Source: Arthrobacter crystallopoietes (GTDB lineage Bacteria > Actinomycetota > Actinomycetes > Actinomycetales > Micrococcaceae). From it: DNA of 25,865 bases. The first letter of the stretch is position 1; every line of letters starts with the position of its first letter. Under the pieces are notes generated by a model. The model made no database searches, had not been told where the DNA came from, and saw only the letters and a list, made by a program, of their open reading frames with translations. A program made the position numbers and the translations under genes. The DNA lies in NCBI RefSeq assembly GCF_002849715.1, contig NZ_CP018864.1:1-25865 (forward strand), written 5' to 3'. Positions 1 through 25,865 of this stretch are shown here, in pieces.

Positions 1-4730
<4,730 letters not shown>

Positions 4731-4973
4731 ATGTTTACTAACAGACACAACACCGGCCCCCGGGAAAACGGGAACCAGCACTGCACTAAATTCAAACCAG
4801 GCTAAAAAACATCGCGGCACACCACGGAGGCGGTGCCCCACGACAATAATTCAACCAATAAAATAATTGGTATCAACAAACTTGGCACACTATTGAGTTC
4901 TCAAACAACAGGAGCACCCGGCACCAGTCGGACCCTTCTTCAAGGCCCTCCATCGCTCCGGAGCAACTTTTCA
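4731..4973 (-). other. 16S leader, operon A
   Basis: Transcribed leader between the proximal candidate promoter and the 16S 5' end, ~240 nt. From upstream to downstream it has a 10-bp palindrome (GCTCCGGAGC, 4955-4964), boxA (4896-4909), a 32-nt arm (4882-4913) complementary to the ITS for the 16S processing stalk, and an AT-rich stem-loop (ACCAAT-AAAATA-ATTGGT, 4854-4871). Confidence 0.75.
4896..4909 (-). promoter_or_regulatory. boxA antitermination element in 16S leader, operon A
   Basis: The minus strand reads GTTGTTTGAGAACT, followed by CAATAGTGTG. This block is typical of actinobacterial rrn leaders, where it is read as boxA and lies in the 16S processing stem. Its core recurs in the ITS. 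Confidence 0.7.
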
Positions 4974-5002
4974 AATTTACCCGATCCTGCAGCAGTTCGC
5001 AA
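4974..5002 (-). promoter_or_regulatory. candidate rrn promoter P2 (proximal), operon A
   Basis: On the minus strand TTGCGA, a 17-nt spacer and TAAATT form a sigma-70-type promoter with 4/6 matches in each hexamer. It lies ~245 nt upstream of the 16S gene. The match is only moderate, so this is a proposal from spacing and position. Confidence 0.4.
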
Positions 5003-5152
5003 ATCGCCTTCCGGCTGATTCCTACTGCAACCACGGTCCCCGCAACCTCATCCGCACGGTAAATCGAACCGTTTGAAAGTGATTGTTTTGAAGGGGTTGG
5101 CCTCCCTGCCTGCTAAGCGCTTTCGCTTCCTAGCTGCGGTGGCTTGGAAGAC

Positions 5153-5180
5153 ATTACACGCCTTCGCGGACCACCGCAAA
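5153..5180 (-). promoter_or_regulatory. candidate rrn promoter P1 (distal), operon A
   Basis: On the minus strand TTTGCG, a 16-nt spacer and TGTAAT (5/6 to TATAAT) lie ~180 bp upstream of P2. Tandem P1/P2 promoters are common in front of rrn operons. The -35 match is weak. Confidence 0.35.
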
Positions 5181-5772
5181 TCCGCCTCCGGGGACAGCGC
5201 CGGCTGCCGCGGAAAACCGCGGATCCACGCGGATCTTCCCGCTCCCGGATCCGCGGCGACGGCCCCGGCCGGCCGCGCACCGAACAGGCACGGCAGCAAA
5301 ACCAAGTCCATCATCCGAACACGGAACCGGCGGCAAAGCCCCGTCCGCAGCACGGCCGGTGTGGCCAAGCACTCAAACGCCCGCCGGGCTCCCCTGCCCG
5401 CATCCGTCCGGAATCCGCGCGGACCTCCCGCCGCCAGAACGCTACCGGAACCCCGCAGGGAAAAGTGTGCTTAAAATCCAACACCAGCCGGCACTTCGCG
5501 CTGCGCACCAGCCGGTCCCACGGCCGGCAGGACCGCCACCTGCATGCCGGAGCGGAACCAGGCCGCGCCGGCCACCGGCAGCACCCGGGCCAGGACGCCG
5601 GCACGGCGCCAGCGCCCCGCGGCAGGAGCACCGGAATCCCGGGCCCGGCCCGACCCCGACGGAGCAGCTGCAGCCCCGCGGCGGGAGCCGGCACCAGGCC
5701 TGCAGCCAGGACACCGGAACGGCGTTGAGGTTATGCAGGTTGGCGTGGTTTCCGGCAACGGGCCTTAAATGG
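5181..5772. other. GC-rich intergenic spacer between operons B and A
   Basis: About 590 bp, strongly G+C rich, between the terminator of B and the promoters of A. It holds a hairpin CCGCGG-AAAA-CCGCGG (5207-5222), overlapped by an inverted repeat CCGCGGATCC...GGATCCGCGG (5217-5226 and 5247-5256). Open frames occur on both strands at once, rich in Arg, Pro, Cys and Trp, and shift between copies. I see no ribosome binding site, no known domain and no rep, par or integrase gene. Confidence 0.8.
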
Positions 5773-5807
5773 GTGAAGGGCTCCACCGTCATGGTGGAGC
5801 CCTTCAC
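5773..5807 (-). terminator. rrn operon B terminator hairpin
   Basis: Perfect 15-bp inverted repeat (GTGAAGGGCTCCACC / GGTGGAGCCCTTCAC) with a 5-nt loop, ~10 nt past the 5S 3' end. On the minus strand the stem is followed by CCCATTTAAGG, so there is no strong U-tract. Actinobacterial terminators often lack one. Confidence 0.88.
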
Positions 5808-5817
5808 GCTCAAAAGA

Positions 5818-5935
5818 TGTCGGCGGTGACCTACTCTCCCACACCCCCCGGGTGCAGTACCATCGGCGCTGTGGGTCTTAGCTTCCGGGTTCGGAATGGG
5901 ACCGGGCGTTTCCCCCACGCTATGACCGCCGTAAC
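5818..5935 (-). rRNA. 5S ribosomal RNA, operon B
   Basis: About 118 nt on the minus strand, starting GTTACGGCGGTCATAGCG and ending near CACCGCCG(G)ACA, so both ends can pair in helix I. The loop stretch CATTCCGAACCCGGAAG is the conserved bacterial 5S core. It lacks two bases compared with copies C and E (one C in the 3' helix-I strand and a T in the CCCTCCC run at ~5845-5852), which looks like sequencing error. It follows the 23S and precedes the terminator, the normal operon order. Confidence 0.97.
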
Positions 5936-6150
5936 CCTTGCCACCCCGGTTCCGGCCCGCGCGGGCGGACGGAAGGGGTGAAACTTCGGTTACATCAGTT
6001 CATTCTTGGACTGTATGCAATTGTGGTGTTCCCTGGGACGTTTGTTGTCCGGGAACCACATAGTGGACGCGATGCAAGTATCTTTTCCTTCCCCTGTGTA
6101 TTGCCGTGGAACCGTTTGAAGTCGGTCGACGGCCAGGGAAGTGTGTGGTG
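5936..6150 (-). other. 23S-5S spacer, operon B
   Basis: About 215 bp of transcribed spacer. At 6022-6060 is a long hairpin (TGTGG, TTCCC and GGAC blocks pair with GTCCGGGAACCACA, with two 2-nt bulges). At 6058-6072 is a 15-nt arm identical to the reverse complement of the ITS at 9366-9380, so the RNAs can pair and close a stalk around 23S. No tRNA or open frame is supported. Confidence 0.85.
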
Positions 6151-11256
<5,106 letters not shown>

Positions 11257-11499
11257 ATGTTTACTAACAGACACAACACCGGCCCCCGGGAAAACGGGAA
11301 CCAGCACTGCACTAAATTCAAACCAGGCTAAAAAACATCGCGGCACACCACGGAGGCGGTGCCCCACGACAATAATTCAACCAATAAAATAATTGGTATC
11401 AACAAACTTGGCACACTATTGAGTTCTCAAACAACAGGAGCACCCGGCACCAGTCGGACCCTTCTTCAAGGCCCTCCATCGCTCCGGAGCAACTTTTCA
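11257..11499 (-). other. 16S leader, operon B
   Basis: Leader of ~243 nt between candidate P2 and 16S. The 16S processing arm is at 11408-11439 and overlaps boxA. This copy appears free of indels and can serve as reference for the others. Confidence 0.75.
11422..11435 (-). promoter_or_regulatory. boxA antitermination element in 16S leader, operon B
   Basis: The minus strand reads GTTGTTTGAGAACT followed by CAATAGTGTG, the intact actinobacterial leader boxA. Confidence 0.7.
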
Positions 11500-11528
11500 A
11501 ATTTACCCGATCCTGCAGCAGTTCGCAA
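11500..11528 (-). promoter_or_regulatory. candidate rrn promoter P2, operon B
   Basis: TTGCGA, 17 nt, TAAATT on the minus strand, unchanged from copy A. Confidence 0.4.
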
Positions 11529-11678
11529 ATCGCCTTCCGGCTGATTCCTACTGCAACCACGGTCCCCGCAACCTCATCCGCACGGTAAATCGAACCGTTT
11601 GAAAGTGATTGTTTTGAAGGGGTTGGCCTCCCTGCCTGCTAAGCGCTTTCGCTTCCTAGCTGCGGTGGCTTGGAAGAC

Positions 11679-11706
11679 ATTACACGCCTTCGCGGACCAC
11701 CGCAAA
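11679..11706 (-). promoter_or_regulatory. candidate rrn promoter P1, operon B
   Basis: TTTGCG, 16 nt, TGTAAT on the minus strand, unchanged from copy A. Confidence 0.35.
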
Positions 11707-12297
11707 TCCGCCTCCGGGGACAGCGCCGGCTGCCGCGGAAAACCGCGGATCCACGCGGATCTTCCCGCTCCCGGATCCGCGGCGACGGCCCCGGCCGGCC
11801 GCGCACCGAACAGGCACGGCAGCAAAACCAAGTCCATCATCCCGAACACGGAACCGGCGGCAAAGCCCCGTCCGCAGCACGGCCGGTGTGGCCAAGCACT
11901 CAAACGCCCGCGGCTCCCCTGCCCGCATCCGTCCGGAATCCGCGCGGACCTCCCGCCGCCAGAACGCTACCGGAACCCCGCAGGGAAAAGTGTGCTTAAA
12001 ATCCAACACCAGCCGGCACTTCGCGCTGCGCACCAGCCGGTCCCACGGCCGGCAGGACCGCCACCTGCATGCCGGAGCGGAACCAGGCCGCGCGGCCACC
12101 GGCAGCACCCGGGCCAGGACGCCGGCACGGCGCCAGCGCCCCGCGGCAGGAGCACCGGAATCCCGGGCCCGGCCCGACCCCGACGGAGCAGCTGCAGCCC
12201 CGCGGCGGGAGCCGGCACGCAGGCCTGCAGCCAGGACACCGGAACGGCGTTGAGGTTATGCAGGTTGGCGTGGTTTCCGGCAACGGGCCTTAAATGG
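11707..12297. other. GC-rich intergenic spacer between operons C and B
   Basis: About 590 bp equivalent to 5181-5772, with the same CCGCGG-AAAA-CCGCGG hairpin at 11733-11748. Open frames run on both strands: one on plus from 11599 to 12408 crosses the promoter, the terminator and the 5S, which shows it is not a gene. No RBS or recognisable domain is seen. Confidence 0.8.
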
Positions 12298-12332
12298 GTG
12301 AAGGGCTCCACCGTCATGGTGGAGCCCTTCAC
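12298..12332 (-). terminator. rrn operon C terminator hairpin
   Basis: Identical 15-bp perfect stem and GTCAT loop (plus-strand reading) directly after the 5S. Confidence 0.88.
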
Positions 12333-12342
12333 GCTCAAAAGA

Positions 12343-12462
12343 TGTCCGGCGGTGACCTACTCTCCCACACCCTCCCGGGTGCAGTACCATCGGCGCTGTG
12401 GGTCTTAGCTTCCGGGTTCGGAATGGGACCGGGCGTTTCCCCCACGCTATGACCGCCGTAAC
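12343..12462 (-). rRNA. 5S ribosomal RNA, operon C
   Basis: 120 nt, the expected bacterial length. The 5' GTTACGGCGG pairs with the 3' CCGCCGGACA region, and the central CCGAACCCGGAAG stretch is intact. With copy E it defines the consensus against which B and D show indels. Confidence 0.98.
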
Positions 12463-12679
12463 CCTTGCCACCCCGGTTCCGGCCCGCGCGGGCGGACGGA
12501 AGGGGTGAAACCTTCGGTTACATCAGTTCATTCTTGGACTGTATGCAATTGTGGTGTTCCCTGGGACGTTTGTTGTCCGGGAACCACATAGTGGACGCGA
12601 TGCAAGTATCTTTTCCTTCCCCTGTGTATTGCCGTGGAACCGTTTGAAGTCGGTTCGACGGCCAGGGAAGTGTGTGGTG
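12463..12679 (-). other. 23S-5S spacer, operon C
   Basis: About 217 bp. The long hairpin is at 12550-12588 and the 23S stalk arm at 12586-12600, complementary to the ITS at 15898-15912. Confidence 0.85.
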
Positions 12680-17788
<5,109 letters not shown>

Positions 17789-18028
17789 ATGTTTACTAAC
17801 AGACACAACACCGGCCCCGGGAAAACGGGAACCAGCACTGCCACTAAATTCAAACCAGGCTAAAAAACATCGCGGCACACCACGGAGGCGGTGCCCCACG
17901 ACAATAATTCAACCAATAAATAATTGGTATCAACAAACTGGCACACTATTGATTCTCAAACAACAGGAGCACCCGGCACCAGTCGGACCCTTCTTCAAGG
18001 CCCTCCATCGCTCCGGAGCAACTTTTCA
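17789..18028 (-). other. 16S leader, operon C
   Basis: Leader of ~240 nt with several single-base losses relative to B: in the CCCCGGG run (~17817), the AAAATA loop (~17919), CTTGG (~17939) and boxA (~17952). The 16S stalk arm is at 17939-17968. Confidence 0.72.
17952..17964 (-). promoter_or_regulatory. boxA antitermination element in 16S leader, operon C (one base short)
   Basis: The minus strand reads GTTGTTTGAGAAT, lacking the C of GAACT present in A, B and D. If real it would weaken boxA in this operon only. Confidence 0.6.
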
Positions 18029-18057
18029 AATTTACCCGATCCTGCAGCAGTTCGCAA
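18029..18057 (-). promoter_or_regulatory. candidate rrn promoter P2, operon C
   Basis: TTGCGA, 17 nt, TAAATT on the minus strand, unchanged. Confidence 0.4.
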
Positions 18058-18206
18058 ATCGCCTTCCGGCTGATTCCTACTGCAACCACGGTCCCCGCAA
18101 CCTCATCCGCACGGTAAATCGAACCGTTTGAAATGATTGTTTTGAAGGGGTTGGCCTCCCTGCCTGCTAAGCGCTTTCGCTTCCTAGCTGCGGTGGCTTG
18201 GAAGAC

Positions 18207-18234
18207 ATTACACGCCTTCGCGGACCACCGCAAA
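18207..18234 (-). promoter_or_regulatory. candidate rrn promoter P1, operon C
   Basis: TTTGCG, 16 nt, TGTAAT on the minus strand. P1-P2 distance is one base shorter than in B because of a lost G at ~18134. Confidence 0.35.
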
Positions 18235-18827
18235 TCCGCCTCCGGGGACAGCGCCGGCTGCCGCGGAAAACCGCGGATCCACGCGGATCTTCCCCGCTCC
18301 CGGATCCGCGGCGACGGCCCCGGCCGGCCGCGCACCGAACAGGCACGGCAGCAAAACCAAGTCCATCAATCCCGAACACGGAACCGGCGGCAAAGCCCCG
18401 TCCGCAGCACGGCCGGTGTGGCCAAGCACTCAAACGCCCCGCGCTCCCCTGCCCGCATCCGTCCGGAATCCGCGCGGACCTCCCGCCGCCAGAACGCTAC
18501 CGGAACCCCGCAGGGAAAAGTGTGCTTAAAATCCAACACCAGCCGGCACTTCGCGCTGCGCACCAGCCGGTCCCACGCCGGCAGGACCGGCCACCTGCAT
18601 GCCGGAGCGGAACCAGGCCGCGCCGGCCACCGGCAGCACCCGGGCCAGGACGCCGGCACGGCGCCAGCGCCCCGCGGCAGGAGCACCGGAATCCCGGGCC
18701 CGGCCCGACCCCGACGGAGCAGCTGCAGCCCGCGGCGGGAGCCGGCACGCAGGCCTGCAGCCAGGACACCGGAACGGCGTTGAGGTTATGCAGGTTGGCG
18801 TGGTTTCCGGCAACGGGCCTTAAATGG
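18235..18827. other. GC-rich intergenic spacer between operons D and C
   Basis: About 593 bp equivalent to 5181-5772. The CCGCGG-AAAA-CCGCGG hairpin is at 18261-18276. Frames on both strands are open but shift at copy-specific indels (e.g. ~18294, ~18367, ~18440, ~18577). No gene is supported. Confidence 0.8.
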
Positions 18828-18862
18828 GTGAAGGGCTCCACCGTCATGGTGGAGCCCTTCAC
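18828..18862 (-). terminator. rrn operon D terminator hairpin
   Basis: Identical 15-bp perfect stem with 5-nt loop after the 5S. Confidence 0.88.
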
Positions 18863-18872
18863 GCTCAAAAGA

Positions 18873-18991
18873 GTTCCGGCGGTGACCTACTCTCCCACAC
18901 CCTCCGGGTGCAGTACCATCGGCGCTGTGGGTCTTAGCTTCCGGGTTCGGAATGGGACCGGGCGTTTCCCCCACGCTATGACCGCCGTAAC
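18873..18991 (-). rRNA. 5S ribosomal RNA, operon D
   Basis: About 119 nt. The core is intact. The 3' edge reads AGTTCCGG where the others have ATGTCCGG (plus strand, ~18872-18878), and one C is missing from the CCCTCCCGGG run at ~18900-18906. Both differences are explained by small indels. Confidence 0.97.
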
Positions 18992-19208
18992 CCTTGCCAC
19001 CCCGGTTCCGGCCCGCGCGGGGCGGACGGAAGGGGTGAAACCTTCGGTTACATCAGTTCATTCTTGGACTGTATGCAATTGTGGTGTTCCCTGGGACGTT
19101 TGTTGTCCGGGAACCACATAGTGGACGCGATGCAAGTATCTTTTCCTTCCCCTGTGTATTGCGTGGAACCGTTTGAAGTCGGTTCGACGGCCAGGGAAGT
19201 GTGTGGTG
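18992..19208 (-). other. 23S-5S spacer, operon D
   Basis: About 217 bp. Long hairpin at 19080-19118; 23S stalk arm at 19116-19130, complementary to the ITS at 22437-22451. An extra G at ~19021 and a missing C at ~19162 are copy-specific. Confidence 0.85.
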
Positions 19209-24333
<5,125 letters not shown>

Positions 24334-24577
24334 ATGTTTACTAACAGACACAACACCGGCCCCCGGGGAAAACGGGAACCAGCACTGCACTAAATTCAAA
24401 CCAGGCTAAAAAAACATCGCGGCACACCACGGAGGCGGTGCCCCACGACAATAATTCAACCAATAAAATAATGGTATCAACAAACTTGGCACACTATTGA
24501 GTTCTCAAACAACAGGAGCACCCGGCACCAGTCGGACCTTCCTTCAAGGCCCTCCATCGCTCCGGAGCAACTTTTCA
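24334..24577 (-). other. 16S leader, operon D
   Basis: Leader of ~244 nt. 16S stalk arm at 24486-24517. The AT-rich stem-loop has lost one A (ATAATGG at ~24470), and the G and A runs near 24361-24370 and 24410 are longer by one. Confidence 0.73.
24500..24513 (-). promoter_or_regulatory. boxA antitermination element in 16S leader, operon D
   Basis: The minus strand reads GTTGTTTGAGAACT followed by CAATAGTGTG, intact. Confidence 0.7.
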
Positions 24578-24606
24578 AATTTACCCGATCCTGCAGCAGT
24601 TCGCAA
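24578..24606 (-). promoter_or_regulatory. candidate rrn promoter P2, operon D
   Basis: TTGCGA, 17 nt, TAAATT on the minus strand, unchanged. Confidence 0.4.
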
Positions 24607-24756
24607 ATCGCCTTCCGGCCTGATTCCTACTGCAACCACGGTCCCCGCAACCTCATCCGCACGGTAAATCGAACCGTTTGAAAGTGATTGTTTTGAAGGG
24701 GTTGGCCTCCCTGCCTGCTAAGCGCTTTCGCTCCTAGCTGCGGTGGCTTGGAAGAC

Positions 24757-24784
24757 ATTACACGCCTTCGCGGACCACCGCAAA
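24757..24784 (-). promoter_or_regulatory. candidate rrn promoter P1, operon D
   Basis: TTTGCG, 16 nt, TGTAAT on the minus strand, unchanged. Confidence 0.35.
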
Positions 24785-25382
24785 TCCGCCTCCGGGACAG
24801 CGCCGGCTGCCGCGGGAAAACCGCGGGATCCACGCGGATTTCCCGCTCCCGGATCCGCGGCGACGGCCCCGGCCGGCCGCCGCACCGAACAGGCACGGCA
24901 GCAAAACCAAGTCCATCATCCCGAACACGGAACCGGCGGCAAAGCCCCGTCCGCAGCACGGCCGGTGTGGCCAAGCACTCAAACGCCCGCGGCTCCCCTG
25001 CCCGCATTCCGTCCGGAATCCGCGCGGACCCTCCGCCGCCAGAACGCTACCCGGAACCCCGCAGGGAAAAGTGTGCTTAAATCCAACACCAGCCGGCACT
25101 TCGCGCTGCGCACCAGCCGGTCCCACGGCCGGCAGGACCGCCACCTGCATGCCGGAGCGGAACCAGGCCGCGCCGGCCACCGGCAGCACCCGGGCCAGGA
25201 CGCCGGCACGGCGCCAGCGCCCCGCGGCAGGAGCACCGGAATCCCGGGCCCGGCCCGACCCCGACGGAGCAGCTGCAGCCCGCGGGCGGGAGCCGGCACG
25301 CAGGCCTGCAGCCAGGACACCGGAACGGCCGTTGAGGTTATGCAGCGTTGGCGTGGTTTCCGGCAACGGGCCTTAAAATGGC
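24785..25382. other. GC-rich intergenic spacer between operons E and D
   Basis: About 598 bp equivalent to 5181-5772 and the most indel-rich copy. The hairpin at 24810-24827 has an extra G in both arms (CCGCGGG-AAAA-CCGCGGG); the added bases do not pair, so this is not a compensatory change. No gene is supported. Confidence 0.8.
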
Positions 25383-25417
25383 GTGAAGGGCTCCACCGTC
25401 ATGGTGGAGCCCTTCAC
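25383..25417 (-). terminator. rrn operon E terminator hairpin
   Basis: Identical 15-bp perfect stem with 5-nt loop. The flank reads AAAATGGC instead of AAATGG, two extra bases. Confidence 0.88.
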
Positions 25418-25427
25418 GCTCAAAAGA

Positions 25428-25547
25428 TGTCCGGCGGTGACCTACTCTCCCACACCCTCCCGGGTGCAGTACCATCGGCGCTGTGGGTCTTAGCTTCCGG
25501 GTTCGGAATGGGACCGGGCGTTTCCCCCACGCTATGACCGCCGTAAC
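25428..25547 (-). rRNA. 5S ribosomal RNA, operon E
   Basis: 120 nt and identical by eye to copy C, with both helix-I strands and the CCGAACCCGGAAG core intact. Its operon continues beyond the right edge of the window. Confidence 0.98.
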
Positions 25548-25763
25548 CCTTGCCACCCCGGTTCCGGCCCCGCGGGCGGACGGAAGGGGTGAAACCTTCG
25601 GTTACATCAGTTCATTCTTGGACTGTATGCAATTGTGGTGTTCCCTGGGACGTTTGTTGTCCGGGAACCACATAGTGGACGCGATGCAAGTATCTTTTCC
25701 TTCCCCTGTGTATTGCCGTGGAACCGTTTGAAGTCGGTTCGACGGCCAGGGAAGTGTGTGGTG
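25548..25763 (-). other. 23S-5S spacer, operon E
   Basis: About 216 bp. Long hairpin at 25634-25672, 23S stalk arm at 25670-25684; its ITS partner lies outside the window. Confidence 0.83.
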
Positions 25764-25865
25764 TAAGTTATCGGCCTATTAGTACCGGTCAGCTTCACAG
25801 GTCTTTAGTCCCTGCTTCCACATCCGGCCTATCAACCCAGTGGTCTGGCTGGGGGCCTCCCACAC
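25764..25865 (-). rRNA. 23S ribosomal RNA, operon E (3' end only)
   Basis: Only the last ~102 nt of a 23S gene are present, the rest being cut off by the right edge. The stretch matches 12680-12781 of copy C without visible difference and includes the 3' GGTACTAATAGGCCGATAAC block. Confidence 0.95.

Larger units (their letters stand above)
25383..25865 (-). repeat. rrn tandem unit E (right-truncated)
   Basis: Start of a fifth unit, cut by the right edge: terminator, 5S, 23S-5S spacer and the 3' end of 23S. About 290 bp more would bring the array back to the same phase as base 1. Confidence 0.93.

Noticed and set aside
4854..4871. AT-rich stem-loop in the leader as a terminator or attenuator
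   Set aside because: The stem is only 6 bp of mostly A-T pairs and is followed by the 16S gene, so it is more likely part of the leader fold.
11680..12338. Minus-strand composite frame of ~219 codons between terminator and P1
   Set aside because: It starts inside the terminator, is rich in Arg, Pro, Cys and Trp, and shows no domain I recognise. I keep it only as a possible gene remnant under the spacer finding.
11599..12408. 269-codon plus-strand open frame across the intergenic spacer
   Set aside because: It runs through the candidate promoters, the terminator stem and into the 5S gene, and is broken in the other copies. The composition is typical of chance frames in very GC-rich DNA.
18198..19121. 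307-codon plus-strand open frame in unit D
   Set aside because: It crosses the terminator, the 5S gene and the 23S-5S spacer, and exists only because of private indels in this copy.

Overview
The window is one sequence motif repeated head to tail: complete bacterial ribosomal RNA operons, all on the minus strand, at a period of about 6.53 kb. It holds about 3.95 units. Transcription runs right to left, and each unit reads 16S, ITS, 23S, short spacer, 5S, terminator, then about 0.6 kb of GC-rich spacer and the promoter/leader of the next unit. I label the units A to E from left to right. A has lost its 23S 3' part and 5S at the left edge. B, C and D are complete. E shows only its 5S and the last ~100 nt of its 23S. 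I support no protein-coding gene anywhere; the many open frames are shadows of rRNA or of GC-rich spacer.

The host looks like a high-GC Gram-positive of the Micrococcaceae, closest to Arthrobacter in the broad sense. The signs are the 16S and 5S sequence character, the lack of any tRNA in the 16S-23S spacer, an actinobacterial boxA-type antitermination element in leader and ITS, and spacers rich in G+C. The genus is a judgement from memory of these sequences, not a search result.

Layout: A = 23S 1-2743 (partial), ITS, 16S 3203-4730, leader/promoters to ~5180, GC-rich spacer to 5772. B = terminator 5773, 5S, 23S, 16S to 11256, leader/promoters to ~11706, spacer to 12297. C = terminator 12298 through spacer end 18827. 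D = terminator 18828 through spacer end 25382. E = terminator 25383, 5S, 23S 3' end to 25865. Each operon carries two candidate promoters, a leader boxA, paired sequences that would fold 16S and 23S into RNase III-type processing stalks, and a perfect 15-bp hairpin terminator after the 5S.

The notable point is the tandem array itself. Bacterial rrn operons are normally dispersed, or occur as a few neighbours with different flanks; here even the intergenic spacer repeats. The copies differ almost only by single-base insertions and deletions, many in homopolymers and some at universally conserved rRNA positions. That is what uncorrected long-read sequence looks like. The array is therefore either a real rDNA amplification or rDNA circle read at low accuracy, or a concatemer/assembly artefact. 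The sequence alone cannot decide.
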